64,000 bases of DNA, from contig NZ_JAPEOS010000003.1 of assembly GCF_026340975.1 (NCBI RefSeq), forward strand, positions 1,550,001 to 1,614,000. Reading direction: 5' to 3'. Each line of letters opens with the position of its first letter. Positions within the stretch are counted from its first letter, which is position 1. This stretch comes from Streptomyces sp. NBC_01214. GTDB lineage: Bacteria; Actinomycetota; Actinomycetes; Streptomycetales; Streptomycetaceae. A program made the translations under genes and the position numbers. The notes beneath the pieces are model-generated. The model was not told where the DNA came from and made no database searches. It saw nothing but the letters and a program-made list of their open reading frames with translations. Below, in pieces: positions 41,949-50,394 of this stretch.

Positions 41949-42560
41949 TCACACGTCCGGGAACTCCGGAGCGATGCCCAGCGTGGGGGCGATGGCCCGC
42001 CAGATCGTCGACCGGGCCGCCGCGAGGTCCACCCGGGGATCGTCGAGCATCAGCCGGATGCCGAGGCCGTCACACAGGGCCAGTACCAGGGTGGCGAGCG
42101 CGGTGACGTCGCAGTCGGCGAACTCCCCCGAGCGGATGCCCCGTTCCACGGCCCCGCCGACCCACGCGTGCAGTTGGTCGTAGAGGTCGACGGCCAAGTG
42201 CCGGGCCGCCGCGTCGCGCTGGGCCCGCACCCACAACTCCTGCCAGAGCTTCCAGTCCTGGCGCAGCTCCGCGTCGGACGGCAGCATGCTCCGCAGGATG
42301 CGGGCCAGGACGACCGAGGAGGGCACCGAGTCGGGGACGCCCTCGGTGTCCGTACCGGTCTGGGCGAAGGAGTGCGTCATCGCCTCGGCGAAGAGCTTCT
42401 CCCGCGTGTCGAAGTGGTAGTGCAGCAGGGCCTTCGACACGCCGGCGTGGTCGGCGACCTTGCGCATGCTGACGTTTTCGAAGCCGATGTCGGCGATGAC
42501 TTCGCACGCGGCCGTGAGGATTCGCTCACGCGTCTCGAGTGCGCGCTCGGCCTTGGTCAC
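41949..42560 (-). CDS. TetR-family repressor of the amine/acyl-CoA cluster
   Basis: This 203-residue TetR regulator has an N-terminal helix-turn-helix ILTAACEVIADIGFENVSMRKVADHAGVSKALLHYHF (residues about 14-50, written here only to show the classic spacing; recognition helix SKALLHYHF). A ligand/dimer domain like that of the BetI group follows (LWQELWVRAQRD, ALCDGLGIRLMLDDP). It is the last gene of the eight-gene minus-strand operon and its GTG start overlaps the stop of the dehydrogenase gene by 4 nt (GTGA), so it is translationally coupled. The palindromes at 50306-50410 are the likely binding sites, which would make it autoregulatory. The inducer is probably a CoA ester or amine intermediate (inference). 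Confidence 0.85.
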   Translation of the reverse strand: MTKAERALETRERILTAACEVIADIGFENVSMRKVADHAGVSKALLHYHFDTREKLFAEAMTHSFAQTGTDTEGVPDSVPSSVVLARILRSMLPSDAELRQDWKLWQELWVRAQRDAAARHLAVDLYDQLHAWVGGAVERGIRSGEFADCDVTALATLVLALCDGLGIRLMLDDPRVDLAAARSTIWRAIAPTLGIAPEFPDV

Positions 42561-43519
42561 GTTGGCTGCTCCCCGTGTCGGCGCCCGTGGACCGGGCGGG
42601 TGGGCCCGGTTGCCGTGGCCACCACACCACCATCCTCGCGCATCGCGCCGCCCCCGCGGTCGCCGTAGGTGTGGAAGCCCCGGCCCGTCTTGCGGCCCAG
42701 CCGGCCCGCGTCGACCATCCGGGCCAGCAGGGGCGGCGGGGCGTACAGCGGCTCCCGGTACTCCGCGTACATCGACCGCGCGATGGCCTGCACGGTGTCC
42801 AGGCCGATCAGATCGGCCAGGGCGAGCGGTCCCAGCGGGTGCGCGCAGCCCAGGGTCATGCCCCGGTCGATGTCCTCGGCCGACGCGGCGCCGTGCTCGG
42901 CCATGCGTACGGCGGCCAGCAGGTACGGCACGAGGAGCGCGTTCACGACGAACCCCGCCCGGTCCCGGGCGTGCACGACCTCCTTGCCCAACACCTCGGA
43001 GGCGAACGCGCGTGCCCGCCGGACGGTCTCGTCGCCGGTGAGCAGGGACGGCACCAGCTCGACCAGCGCGAGCACCGGCACCGGATTGAAGAAGTGCAGG
43101 CCGACGACCTGCTCCGGCCGCGAGACGGCCGCGGCCAGCCTGATGACGGGGATGGAGGAGGTGTTCGTCGCGAGCACCGCGTCCCGGCGCTCCACCACCC
43201 GGTCGAGCAGGGCGAAGACCTCCAGCTTCGCCCGCTCGTCCTCCGCCACCGCCTCGACGACGAGGTCCCGGTCCGCCAGCCGCGCCACGTCCGTGGTCAC
43301 CGCGATCCGGCCGACGGCGGCGTCCCGTTCGGCGGCCGTCAGCTTGCCGGACGCCGCGGCGCGAGCCAGGGAACGGGTGATCCGCTCCAGGCCGGCGTCC
43401 GCGGCCGTACGGGTCGTCTCCACCACCACGACCTCCCGCCCGGCCCGGGCGCAGACCTCGGCGATACCGGACCCCATCAGTCCGCAGCCCACGATCCCGA
43501 CCCGTTCGACATCGGTCAT
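42557..43519 (-). CDS. 3-hydroxyacyl-CoA (3-hydroxybutyryl-CoA) dehydrogenase
   Basis: This is a 320-residue NAD-dependent dehydrogenase. The N-terminal Rossmann motif is VGIVGCGLMGSGIAEVCARAG, followed by DLVVEAVAEDERAK and ATNTSSIPV. The catalytic His is in LHFFNPVPVLALVE, paired with the Glu of that block, and the C-terminal helical dimerisation domain has DRAGFVVNALLVPYL and LGCAHPLGPLALADLIGLD. It oxidises L-3-hydroxyacyl-CoA to the 3-keto ester. No enoyl-CoA hydratase or thiolase gene is in the cluster. GGGAGG precedes the ATG at 43519. Its TGA overlaps the TetR start. Confidence 0.88.
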   Translation of the reverse strand: MTDVERVGIVGCGLMGSGIAEVCARAGREVVVVETTRTAADAGLERITRSLARAAASGKLTAAERDAAVGRIAVTTDVARLADRDLVVEAVAEDERAKLEVFALLDRVVERRDAVLATNTSSIPVIRLAAAVSRPEQVVGLHFFNPVPVLALVELVPSLLTGDETVRRARAFASEVLGKEVVHARDRAGFVVNALLVPYLLAAVRMAEHGAASAEDIDRGMTLGCAHPLGPLALADLIGLDTVQAIARSMYAEYREPLYAPPPLLARMVDAGRLGRKTGRGFHTYGDRGGGAMREDGGVVATATGPTRPVHGRRHGEQPT

Positions 43520-43648
43520 CGATCGGTCCTCCCTCCTCTGGTGCTTGGCGATTCCGGGGTTCTTGCTGCTGCTGTCCACGGGGCGGGGGCGGCCCGGACC
43601 GCCGGCCCGGGCCGCCCCCGTCACTCCCCGCCCGTCACTCCCCGCCCC

Positions 43649-44821
43649 TCACTGCGAGGACGGCATCCGCAGAACGCCCGTACCGCGCTTGACCAGTTCG
43701 CCCGCGATGATCAGGCGCTGGATCTCGGAGGTGCCCTCCCAGATCCGGTCGACGCGCAGTTCCCGGTAGAGCCGCTCGACCGGGTAGGAGCGGTCGTAGC
43801 CGCGCCCGCCGAAGATCTGCAGGCACCGGTCGACGACGCGGCCCGATGCCTCGCTCGCCGCCAGCTTGGCGATGGCCGCCTTCGCGTGCAGCGTCTTGCG
43901 GTCGACGACGCCCTCGTCCACCTCCCAGGCCACCTGGTGGGTGTAGGCGCGGTTGACGGCGATGTCGACGGCGCTGTCGGCGAGCATCCCCTGGATCAGC
44001 TGGAAGTCGGCGATGCGCGAGCCGAACTGGCGCCGCTCTACCGCCCAGTCCCGGGCGAGCTCCAGGGCCCGCTCCGCCGCCCCGATCGTCCGGGCGGCGA
44101 TCATCAGCCGCTCCTCGGTGAACCACGAGCGCGTGATGTCGTAGCCCTGGCCCACCTCGCCGAGCACCGCGTCGTCGGGGACGAACACCTCGGTGAAGGT
44201 GAACTCGGGGTGCTCGTAGACGAAGGTGTGCATCCAGCGCGGCACCCGGGTCATCTCGATGCCCGTCGTGTCCTTGTCGACGAGGAAGAGGGTCGGTGCG
44301 CGCTCCTCCCCGGCCGCGGCCAGCACGATCATGAAGTCGGCGTGGTCGCCGACGGTCACGAACCACTTCTCGCCGTTCAGCACCCAGCCGCCGGCGGTCC
44401 GCGTCGCCGTGGTCCGCAGGCTCTGCGGGTCGGAGCCGGCCTCGGGCTCGGTCACCGCGTAGCAGTCCCGGCGCTGTCCGCGGATCACCGGGACGAGGTA
44501 GCGCTCGCGCTGCTCGGGCGTGCAGAAGGACAGGGCGTTGGCCGGACGCCACACCATGTCCCACAGCGCTCCGGTGAGCCGGCCGAGCTCCGCCTGGACG
44601 GTGACCTGCTCCATGATGGTGAGGCCGGCGCCGCCCCACTCCTCGGGCATGTTGACGGCCTGCAGCCCGCTGTCGAGGACCGCGTCGCGGATCTCGGTGT
44701 GGGCCTGCGGCGGCAGCCCGTTGTTCTCCTCGCAGTCGAGCTCGTACTTCGTGATGAAGTCGGTGAGCGCGCGCGCCGTGCTCCGGAGCTCTTCCTGACG
44801 GGCGGTGAGGCGGAAGTCCAT
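43649..44821 (-). CDS. Acyl-CoA dehydrogenase (first of two paralogues)
   Basis: This 390-residue flavoprotein has the three-part acyl-CoA dehydrogenase fold. The N-terminal helices come first. The middle sheet has the substrate/FAD signature CYAVTEPEAGSDPQSL and GWVLNGEKWFVT. The C-terminal helices have ERRQFGSRIADFQLIQGMLAD, the FAD-binding IFGGRGYDRSYPVERLYRELRV and the end IWEGTSEIQRLIIAGEL. It is closely related to the next gene, with long identical blocks in the C-terminal domain, so the two may form a heterotetramer of the kind known for actinobacterial sterol-degrading dehydrogenases, or act on different chain lengths. The FAD would pass electrons to ETF, which is not encoded here. 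Confidence 0.88.
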   Translation of the reverse strand: MDFRLTARQEELRSTARALTDFITKYELDCEENNGLPPQAHTEIRDAVLDSGLQAVNMPEEWGGAGLTIMEQVTVQAELGRLTGALWDMVWRPANALSFCTPEQRERYLVPVIRGQRRDCYAVTEPEAGSDPQSLRTTATRTAGGWVLNGEKWFVTVGDHADFMIVLAAAGEERAPTLFLVDKDTTGIEMTRVPRWMHTFVYEHPEFTFTEVFVPDDAVLGEVGQGYDITRSWFTEERLMIAARTIGAAERALELARDWAVERRQFGSRIADFQLIQGMLADSAVDIAVNRAYTHQVAWEVDEGVVDRKTLHAKAAIAKLAASEASGRVVDRCLQIFGGRGYDRSYPVERLYRELRVDRIWEGTSEIQRLIIAGELVKRGTGVLRMPSSQ

Positions 44822-44861
44822 GGCTGTCTGTCCTCTTTCGGTCGTGGTGGGGGAGCGGTCG

Positions 44862-46070
44862 TCAGGAGGTGGGCAGGGTGGCGGGAGGGGCGGCGGGAGC
44901 GGTGACGGGAAGGGCGAGGGCCCGGGTGCCGCGCTTGATCAGCTCGTTGGCGATGATCAGGCGCTGGATCTCGGAGGTGCCCTCCCAGATCCGGTCGACG
45001 CGCAGTTCCCGGTACATGCGCTCGACCGGGTACGTACGGTCGTAGCCGCGCCCACCGAAGAGCTGCACGCACCGGTCGATGACGCGCCCCGCCGCCTCGC
45101 TCGCCGCGAGCTTCGCCGTCGAGGCCTTCGCGTGCAGCGTCTTGCGGTCGGTCTCCGGCCGGTCGGCCTCCCAGGCCACCTGGTGGGTGTAGGCGCGGTT
45201 GACGGCGATGTCGACGGCGCTGTCGGCGAGCATCCCCTGGATCAGCTGGAAGTCGGCGATGGGGGAGCCGAACTGGCGCCGCTCGACCGCCCAGTCCCGC
45301 GCGAGCTCCAGGGCCCGCTCGGCGGCGCCGACGGTCCGGGCCGCGATCATCAGCCGCTCGTCGGTGAACCACTCCTTGGTCAGCTCGTAACCGTTGCCGA
45401 CACCGCCCAGCACGTCCTCGTCCGGGACGAAGACGTCCGTGAAGGTGAACTCGGGGTGCCCGTTCACCGCGGAGTGCATGAAGCGGGGGACCCGGGTCAT
45501 CTCGACCCCGGGCGCCCGCTTGTCCACGAAGAACAGGGTCGCCGCCCGCTCGGGCCCCGCATCCGCCTGCACCAGCAGGAAGTCCGCGATGTCCCCGCAG
45601 GTCACGAACCACTTCTCGCCGTTCAGCAGCCAACCGCCGTCGGTACGGGTCGCCGTGCTCGTGCCGGAACCGGGGTCGGATCCCGCACCGGGCTCGGTCA
45701 CCGCGAACGCGTCGAACCGCTCGCCCCGGATGACCGGCAGCAGGTACTTCTCCCGCTGCGCCTCGGTCCCGTACGCGAGGACGTTCGCGGGCCGCCAGGG
45801 GATGTCCCACAGGCAGTTGGTGACCTTGCCGAACTCCTCCTCGACGATGACCTGGTCCAGCAGGGACAGCCCGGCGCCGCCCCACTCGGCCGGCATGTTG
45901 ATCGCGTAGACACCGGCGTCGACGGCCGCGCGGGTCAGCTCGCGGACCGTGTCGGCGGGCAGCGGGCCGCCCGCCTCCTCGGACCGGTCCTCGTAGGTCA
46001 TCAGGAGCCGCGCGTAGGCGGCGGCGCGGGCCTTGAGGTCGGCCTGTTCGGGCGTGTAGCGGAAGTCCAT
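44862..46070 (-). CDS. Acyl-CoA dehydrogenase (second paralogue)
   Basis: This 402-residue acyl-CoA dehydrogenase has the same domain order as its downstream neighbour: FAVTEPGAGSDPGSGTST and GWLLNGEKWFVTCGD in the middle sheet, then ERRQFGSPIADFQLIQGMLAD, LFGGRGYDRTYPVERMYRELRV and IWEGTSEIQRLIIANEL. Differences concentrate in the N-terminal third and in the substrate-facing loops, as expected after duplication and specialisation. The gap to the downstream paralogue is only 40 bp. The two genes are in one operon with a CoA ligase and a hydroxyacyl-CoA dehydrogenase, placing them at the desaturation step of an acyl-CoA pathway. Confidence 0.88.
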   Translation of the reverse strand: MDFRYTPEQADLKARAAAYARLLMTYEDRSEEAGGPLPADTVRELTRAAVDAGVYAINMPAEWGGAGLSLLDQVIVEEEFGKVTNCLWDIPWRPANVLAYGTEAQREKYLLPVIRGERFDAFAVTEPGAGSDPGSGTSTATRTDGGWLLNGEKWFVTCGDIADFLLVQADAGPERAATLFFVDKRAPGVEMTRVPRFMHSAVNGHPEFTFTDVFVPDEDVLGGVGNGYELTKEWFTDERLMIAARTVGAAERALELARDWAVERRQFGSPIADFQLIQGMLADSAVDIAVNRAYTHQVAWEADRPETDRKTLHAKASTAKLAASEAAGRVIDRCVQLFGGRGYDRTYPVERMYRELRVDRIWEGTSEIQRLIIANELIKRGTRALALPVTAPAAPPATLPTS

Positions 46071-46135
46071 GGGGCGTCAGTCCTCCAGAGCACAGGGGGC
46101 GGGGGTGCGGGTGGGGTGGGGTGGGGGTGGGGCGG

Positions 46136-48211
46136 TCAGTGCAGGACGGCCCGCGCGTCCAGGGCGAGGGCACCGTCCGGGCGCACCAGCAGCGGGTTGA
46201 CCTCCAGCTCGGCGATCTCCGGGTGCGCCGCCGCGACGGTGGTGATGCGCTCGATGACGGCCGCGGCCGCGGCCACGTCGACGGCCGGCCGGCCGCGCAC
46301 GCCGTCCAGCAGCGCCGCACTGCGCAGCCCGCGCAGCAGGGCCTCGGCCCGCCGGGCCGGTACGGGCGCCAGCGCGAAGGCGACGTCGCGGAGCGACTCG
46401 GTGAGGACGCCGCCGAGCCCGACCAGGGCGATCGGCCCGAACCGAGGGTCCTGGTGCACGCCCACGATCAGCTCGACGCCGTCCGTGAGGTCGGCCATCG
46501 CCTCGACCGAGTGGGCGTGCGCTCCGAGCCGTGCGTGCATCTCCCGGTACGCGGCGAGGAGCGCGTCCCGGTCGGCCAGCCGCAGCGCCACACCGCCGGC
46601 GTCCGACTTGTGCAGGACGTGCAGGGCCTTGAGCACGTACGGGCCGTCAAACTCCGCGGCCGCGGCGAGCAGTCCGGCCTCGTCCGTGATCTCGCGCGCC
46701 GCCGGGAACGGCACGCCGGCGGCGTCGAGCAGCGCCCGCACCCCGTGGTAGCCCGGGTCCGCCAGCGGTGCGGCGGCGGGCGGCAGCGGGGGCACGCCGG
46801 GGCCTTCGGCGTCCGCAGTCCTCCGTCCGGTCATCGCCGCCAGCGCGCGGGCGGCGTCCTCGGTGGCGGCGAACACCGGCACCCCGGCCTCGGCCAGCAC
46901 CCGGCAGCTCGGTGACCGGGGGTACATCGACTGCACGACCAGCGGCTTCGGCGCGGCGGCGAGGTGCGCGACGATCTCCTTGGCGGCCCGGGCCTCGCCC
47001 TCGGCGAGTACGGAGCCCCCTGCCGGTCCGCCGCCCAGCCCGCCCTCGGAGGCGGCGTACCCGCCGAAGTACCCGGTCATCAGGACGGCGTCGACCTCGT
47101 CGGCGGCGAACAGCGTTCCGACCGTGTCCGCGTAGGAGAGGGGCCGCTGTTCGCCCATCCCCGCCAGGTCGATGGGGTTGCCGACCGAGGACTGCTCCCA
47201 CAACACGGTCCTCAGCACGTCCTGCGTCGGCCCGCCGAGCTCCGGTACGTCGAGCCCGGCGTCCTCGGCCGCGTCGGCGGCGACCGCGCCGTGGCCGCCG
47301 CCGTCGGTGAAGACTGCGGTACGCCGGCCGCCCGTCCGCACCCCCGCGGCCAGCGCGGCCAGTACGACCGTCATCTCCCTGGGCGTGCGGACGAGTTCGA
47401 CCCCCGCGTCGCGGCAGGCGGCGGCCACCACGTCGGCCGAGGTGGTGAGGGCCCCGGTGTGCGACTGGGCGCTGCGGGCGGAGGCGGTGCCTCGGCCGGC
47501 CGTGAGCAGTACCACCGGCTTGCCCGCCGCGGCGGCGGCCGCCGCGAAGGCCCGGCCGTCGCCGAAGTCCTCCGCGTACACGGCGATCGCCGAGGTGGCC
47601 CCGTGGCGGGCGCAGTCCTCGACGAGGTCGACGAGGGTGACGTCGGCCTGGTTGCCGAGGGAGACGAACCGGGAGAAGCCCAGGCCGTGCGGCTCACCGC
47701 GGAGCTGGAGTTCGAGGGCGAGGTTGCCGCTCTGGCTGAGCAGGGCGACGCCGCCGGGGGCGAAGCGGTCCGAGGCCAGGTACAGCTCGGTGGTGTTGTC
47801 GGCGATGCCCAGGCAGTTGGGGCCGACGAGGACGGCTCCGGCGGCCCGTACCCGGGCGGCGACCGACCGCTGCCGGGCCAGGCCCGCGGGACCGGCCTCG
47901 GCGAAGCCCGCGGTGATGGCGACGATCGCCTTCGCCCCGCAGGCCAGGGCCTCGTCGACGGCGGCTTCGAAGCCGGCGCCGGGTACGGAGATCACCACCA
48001 GCTCGACCGGTTCGCCGACGGCGGTCAGGGAGGTGGCCGCGGTGCGGCCGAGCACGCTGCCGCCGCGCCGGTTGACCAGGTGCACGGGCCGCCGATCGGG
48101 GGCGCGCAGGGCCTGGGCGGCCACCGCGTGGCCGTACTTCGCGGGGTCGTCGCTCGCGCCGACGACGGCGACCGAGCGGGGGTCGAAGAGGGCGGTCAGG
48201 TCGCGTCCCAT
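46136..48211 (-). CDS. NDP-forming acyl-CoA synthetase (fused alpha-beta)
   Basis: This 691-residue protein has the layout of ADP-forming acetyl/acyl-CoA synthetases. A CoA-binding Rossmann domain comes first (LFDPRSVAVVGASDDPAKYGHAVAA, residues 5-125). Two succinyl-CoA-ligase-like flavodoxin domains follow, with LLSQSGNLALELQLRG, FVSLGNQADVTLVDLVEDCA and GGGHGAVAADAAEDAG; the His there is a candidate phosphohistidine. A C-terminal ATP-grasp domain of about 220 residues has FDGPYVLKALHVLHKSDAGGVALRL and GVHQDPRFGPIALVGLGG, then AELEVNPLLVRPDGALALD. It would activate a carboxylate to its CoA ester for the dehydrogenases encoded downstream. It starts 2 bp after the ferredoxin gene ends. The protein is of the form shared with Pat-like proteins but lacks an acetyltransferase domain. 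Confidence 0.85.
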   Translation of the reverse strand: MGRDLTALFDPRSVAVVGASDDPAKYGHAVAAQALRAPDRRPVHLVNRRGGSVLGRTAATSLTAVGEPVELVVISVPGAGFEAAVDEALACGAKAIVAITAGFAEAGPAGLARQRSVAARVRAAGAVLVGPNCLGIADNTTELYLASDRFAPGGVALLSQSGNLALELQLRGEPHGLGFSRFVSLGNQADVTLVDLVEDCARHGATSAIAVYAEDFGDGRAFAAAAAAAGKPVVLLTAGRGTASARSAQSHTGALTTSADVVAAACRDAGVELVRTPREMTVVLAALAAGVRTGGRRTAVFTDGGGHGAVAADAAEDAGLDVPELGGPTQDVLRTVLWEQSSVGNPIDLAGMGEQRPLSYADTVGTLFAADEVDAVLMTGYFGGYAASEGGLGGGPAGGSVLAEGEARAAKEIVAHLAAAPKPLVVQSMYPRSPSCRVLAEAGVPVFAATEDAARALAAMTGRRTADAEGPGVPPLPPAAAPLADPGYHGVRALLDAAGVPFPAAREITDEAGLLAAAAEFDGPYVLKALHVLHKSDAGGVALRLADRDALLAAYREMHARLGAHAHSVEAMADLTDGVELIVGVHQDPRFGPIALVGLGGVLTESLRDVAFALAPVPARRAEALLRGLRSAALLDGVRGRPAVDVAAAAAVIERITTVAAAHPEIAELEVNPLLVRPDGALALDARAVLH

Positions 48212-48212
48212 G

Positions 48213-48404
48213 TCATCCCTCCACGCGGAGGGCGGAGTTGGGGCAGCTTTCGACGCAGGCGCGGGCGGCGTCCTCGGTGCCGGCCGGGACCAGGACGGTG
48301 ATGACGTTCGCGTAGCCCCATTCGTCGAGTTCGACCAGGTCGGGTGCGGGTTCCTGGCACAGTCCGTAGCCCTGGCAGCGGGTGGAGTCCAGCAGGAGTT
48401 TCAT
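48213..48404 (-). CDS. Small ferredoxin
   Basis: This 63-residue ferredoxin has cysteines in CQGYGLCQEPAPDLVELDEWGYA (Cys10 and Cys16) and a distal ESCPNSAL. This matches the single-cluster [3Fe-4S]-type ferredoxins that serve P450s and oxygenases in Streptomyces; the CxxxxxC spacing at the first site favours 3Fe-4S over 4Fe-4S. It overlaps the NuoF-like gene by 4 nt (ATGA) and lies 2 bp from the CoA ligase gene, so it is part of the same operon. The partner flavoprotein is probably the NuoF-like product, and the electron acceptor could be the Rieske oxygenase encoded on the other strand. Confidence 0.85.
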   Translation of the reverse strand: MKLLLDSTRCQGYGLCQEPAPDLVELDEWGYANVITVLVPAGTEDAARACVESCPNSALRVEG

Positions 48405-49705
48405 GGCGTTCCTTTCAGCGCGGGCACAGGGGTGTCGGGGGCGGTGGTGAACCGGGAGGCGACCTCCGGTACGGCCACGGTGAGACGGTGGCGGCCGTCC
48501 TCGGGCGTCGCGTCCGCGCACACCGGGCACGGTGCGGCGAGATGGGAGCGGACGAGCCCGGGGAAGGAGCGGAGCAGGCTGCCCGCGATGCCCGCCGCCG
48601 CGTCGAGGAGTCCGCAGGCGCCGCGCCCGGTCAGGCCCTGCGACCAGCGGAGCAGGCCGTTCGTGGTGTCCGGGCCGGCGGTCCCGGCGGCGAGGCCGTA
48701 CAGGGCCTTGCCGACGGCGGCGGTTCCGGTCACGCAGACCCCGCACTGCCGGGCGCTCTCGGCCGAGAGGTGGGCGGCCGCGTCGGCGGCGGTGGTCACG
48801 GGGCAAGTGCCCGGGGGGAGGAAGCGGACGGCTCCGCACCCCAGGGCGGTGCCGGCGGCGGTGAGCGCGCCGGGTTCGAGGGGGAGGCCGTCCAGGGCGC
48901 GGGCGTCGACGAGTCCGCCGAACAGCCCGCCCATCAGGGCTCCGGCCGCGTCCGGAGTCCCGTACCGCGCGGCCAGCGTGCGCAGCGGGATTCCGTAGGG
49001 GACCTCGGTGAGCACCGGTGCGGCCGGGCCGCCGGACAGGGTCACCAGGGTGCTGCGGGCGATGGTGCGCCGCAGGTCGGGCCGGGCGGCGGTGAGGGCG
49101 ATCCGGGCGAGCGTCTCGACGTTGGACACCAGGGTCGGCGCACCGCCGACCCCCTGCTCGAAGGGGCGGGGCGGCTTGGCGGTGGGCAGCGCCGGGCCCC
49201 CGTCGATCCGGCGGACCACCGCCGTTTCCTCACCGGCCACGTAGGCGTGGCCGACCTCGACGACCTCCACGGGCAGCGGCGGCGGGTGTTCGGCGAGGGC
49301 GCGGCGCACGCTCTCGCCCGCCGCCGGGTCCGAGAGGTACACGTAGCCGCGTACGGCGCCGGTGGCCGCGGCGGCGCGGGCGAGGCCGTCGAGGACGAGG
49401 TGCGGCCGGGCCCGCAGCAGCCAGCGGTCCTTGGCCGAGCCCGGTTCCCCCTCCTCGCCGTTCGCCACGACGACGGGGGAGCCGCCGCGGCCGCGCACGG
49501 AGCGCAGTTTGACGGCGGCAGGGAATCCCGCCCCGCCGCGACCGCGCAGCCCGGAGGCGGCGAGGTGGGCGAGCAGTTCCTCCGGGCCCGTGGTCGTGTC
49601 GTAGCCGCCGGTGGCGCGGTAGGCGTCGGCGCTCTCGGCGGCCTGCGGCGCCGCTCCGAGGACGGTGCCCGGCGGCTGCGCCGTCGGAAGACGGATCGTG
49701 GTCAT
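48401..49705 (-). CDS. NuoF-like NADH-binding flavoprotein (stand-alone)
   Basis: This 434-residue protein is related to the NADH/FMN subunit of complex I and of formate or hydrogen dehydrogenases. The FMN/NADH motif GLRGRGGAGFPAAVK is present, followed by NGEEGEPGSAKDRWLL, GEETAVVRRIDG and the SLBB-like middle part. A C-terminal Fe-S helical bundle has QCGVCVTG and GACGLLDAA. Cysteine-poor spacing at the end (PCPVCAD) differs from true NuoF, suggesting a changed or lost cluster. No other complex I genes are near. Being coupled to a ferredoxin gene (ATGA overlap), it probably acts as a ferredoxin reductase or diaphorase. It also overlaps the preceding gene by 4 nt. Confidence 0.78.
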   Translation of the reverse strand: MTTIRLPTAQPPGTVLGAAPQAAESADAYRATGGYDTTTGPEELLAHLAASGLRGRGGAGFPAAVKLRSVRGRGGSPVVVANGEEGEPGSAKDRWLLRARPHLVLDGLARAAAATGAVRGYVYLSDPAAGESVRRALAEHPPPLPVEVVEVGHAYVAGEETAVVRRIDGGPALPTAKPPRPFEQGVGGAPTLVSNVETLARIALTAARPDLRRTIARSTLVTLSGGPAAPVLTEVPYGIPLRTLAARYGTPDAAGALMGGLFGGLVDARALDGLPLEPGALTAAGTALGCGAVRFLPPGTCPVTTAADAAAHLSAESARQCGVCVTGTAAVGKALYGLAAGTAGPDTTNGLLRWSQGLTGRGACGLLDAAAGIAGSLLRSFPGLVRSHLAAPCPVCADATPEDGRHRLTVAVPEVASRFTTAPDTPVPALKGTP

Positions 49706-50118
49706 CGGCCGGCTCCTGTCGTGGTGGGGGTGCGCAGGGTCCGTACGGCGCGCTCCAGCGCGGTGCGGTCCCGGGCGGTGCGGCCGTATCCCGGTCCCGG
49801 GAGGCCGATGAGCATGCGGTGGTGGTCGAGGACGACCTCGCCGGCGAGCAGGGCGGCGGCCCGGTCGCCCGACCGGGACCCGGCGGCGACGCCGGTCACC
49901 AGGTCGGTGACCTCGGCGAGGTAGCGGAGCCAGCTGTGCCGGCTGCCGCGCAGGATCAGGCGTTCCACGCGGCGCCGCTCCTCGGCCGCGAGGTCGTGCG
50001 GGGGTGGCCCCGCGGACGCACCGTGTGACGAGGCGCGCAGGGCGGCGACCGCAGTGGGGAGTTCTCGCTCCGGTTCGGGGGTGAGCCCGAGCCAGTCCAG
50101 ACGCCGACGACCGCTCAT
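49702..50118 (-). CDS. Hypothetical protein, first gene of the acyl-CoA operon
   Basis: I do not recognise this 138-residue protein. It starts MSGRRRLDWLGLTPEPE and is mostly helical, with a basic middle (AAEERRRVERLILRGSRHSWLRYLAEVTDLVTG) and Asp/His residues in AGEVVLDHHRMLIGLPGPGYG. The end is rich in Arg and Thr. There are no membrane segments. A strong GGAGG precedes the ATG at 50118, and its stop overlaps the NuoF-like start (ATGA), so it is translated together with the redox genes. A small partner or assembly protein for the flavoprotein is one possibility. Confidence 0.65.
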   Translation of the reverse strand: MSGRRRLDWLGLTPEPERELPTAVAALRASSHGASAGPPPHDLAAEERRRVERLILRGSRHSWLRYLAEVTDLVTGVAAGSRSGDRAAALLAGEVVLDHHRMLIGLPGPGYGRTARDRTALERAVRTLRTPTTTGAGR

Positions 50119-50305
50119 GCGTGCCTCCGGGAGGTGGGATTCCGCCGCCGGCCCGGCGCCCGGCGGGAGCCGTGGGCGGGCGGGGGATCGGAGGGGATCG
50201 GGGTGCGGGCCCGGTCGGGCCTGGCGGGCCCGCACGGCTGCGTCCGCCCTGGTGAGCAGGACGAATGCGGAGCAGGGCCGGTGCGGCGACAGGAAAGCAC
50301 GTTTG

Positions 50306-50321
50306 CTGACCGATCGGTCAG
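50306..50321. promoter_or_regulatory. TetR-type operator O1 (perfect palindrome)
   Basis: CTGACCGATCGGTCAG is a perfect 16-bp palindrome. It lies just downstream of the predicted minus-strand transcription start (about 50324), so a bound repressor would block the acyl-CoA operon. An identical copy lies 32 bp away (centre to centre), which is three helical turns. Confidence 0.8.
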
Positions 50322-50330
50322 GCAAGAATT

Positions 50331-50360
50331 ACGCTAGCTGACCGATCGGTCAGTGAACAA
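50331..50360 (-). promoter_or_regulatory. Candidate promoter of the acyl-CoA operon
   Basis: On the minus strand TTGTTC (50360-50355) and TAGCGT (50336-50331) are 18 bp apart. The spacer between them contains the second palindrome (50338-50353) almost completely. This arrangement, with an operator between -35 and -10 and another at the start point, is typical of a TetR-repressed promoter. Confidence 0.55.
50338..50353. promoter_or_regulatory. TetR-type operator O2 (perfect palindrome)
   Basis: This is a second exact copy of CTGACCGATCGGTCAG, identical to O1 in all 16 positions. It occupies the spacer of the minus-strand promoter, where binding would exclude RNA polymerase. Confidence 0.8.
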
Positions 50361-50363
50361 GTC

Positions 50364-50392
50364 TTGACCCGGTGGAAATGAGCCAGCAATCT
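50364..50392 (+). promoter_or_regulatory. Candidate promoter of the Rieske/transport operon
   Basis: TTGACC (50364-50369) and CAATCT (50387-50392) are separated by exactly 17 bp on the plus strand. Transcription would begin near 50399, inside the degenerate third operator, leaving a leader of about 148 nt before the Rieske gene. Confidence 0.5.
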
Positions 50393-50394
50393 GG

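Noticed and set aside
39676..41952. Long minus-strand frame across the lactonase-like gene
   Set aside because: It has no recognisable domains, and it opposes genes with good binding sites and catalytic motifs.
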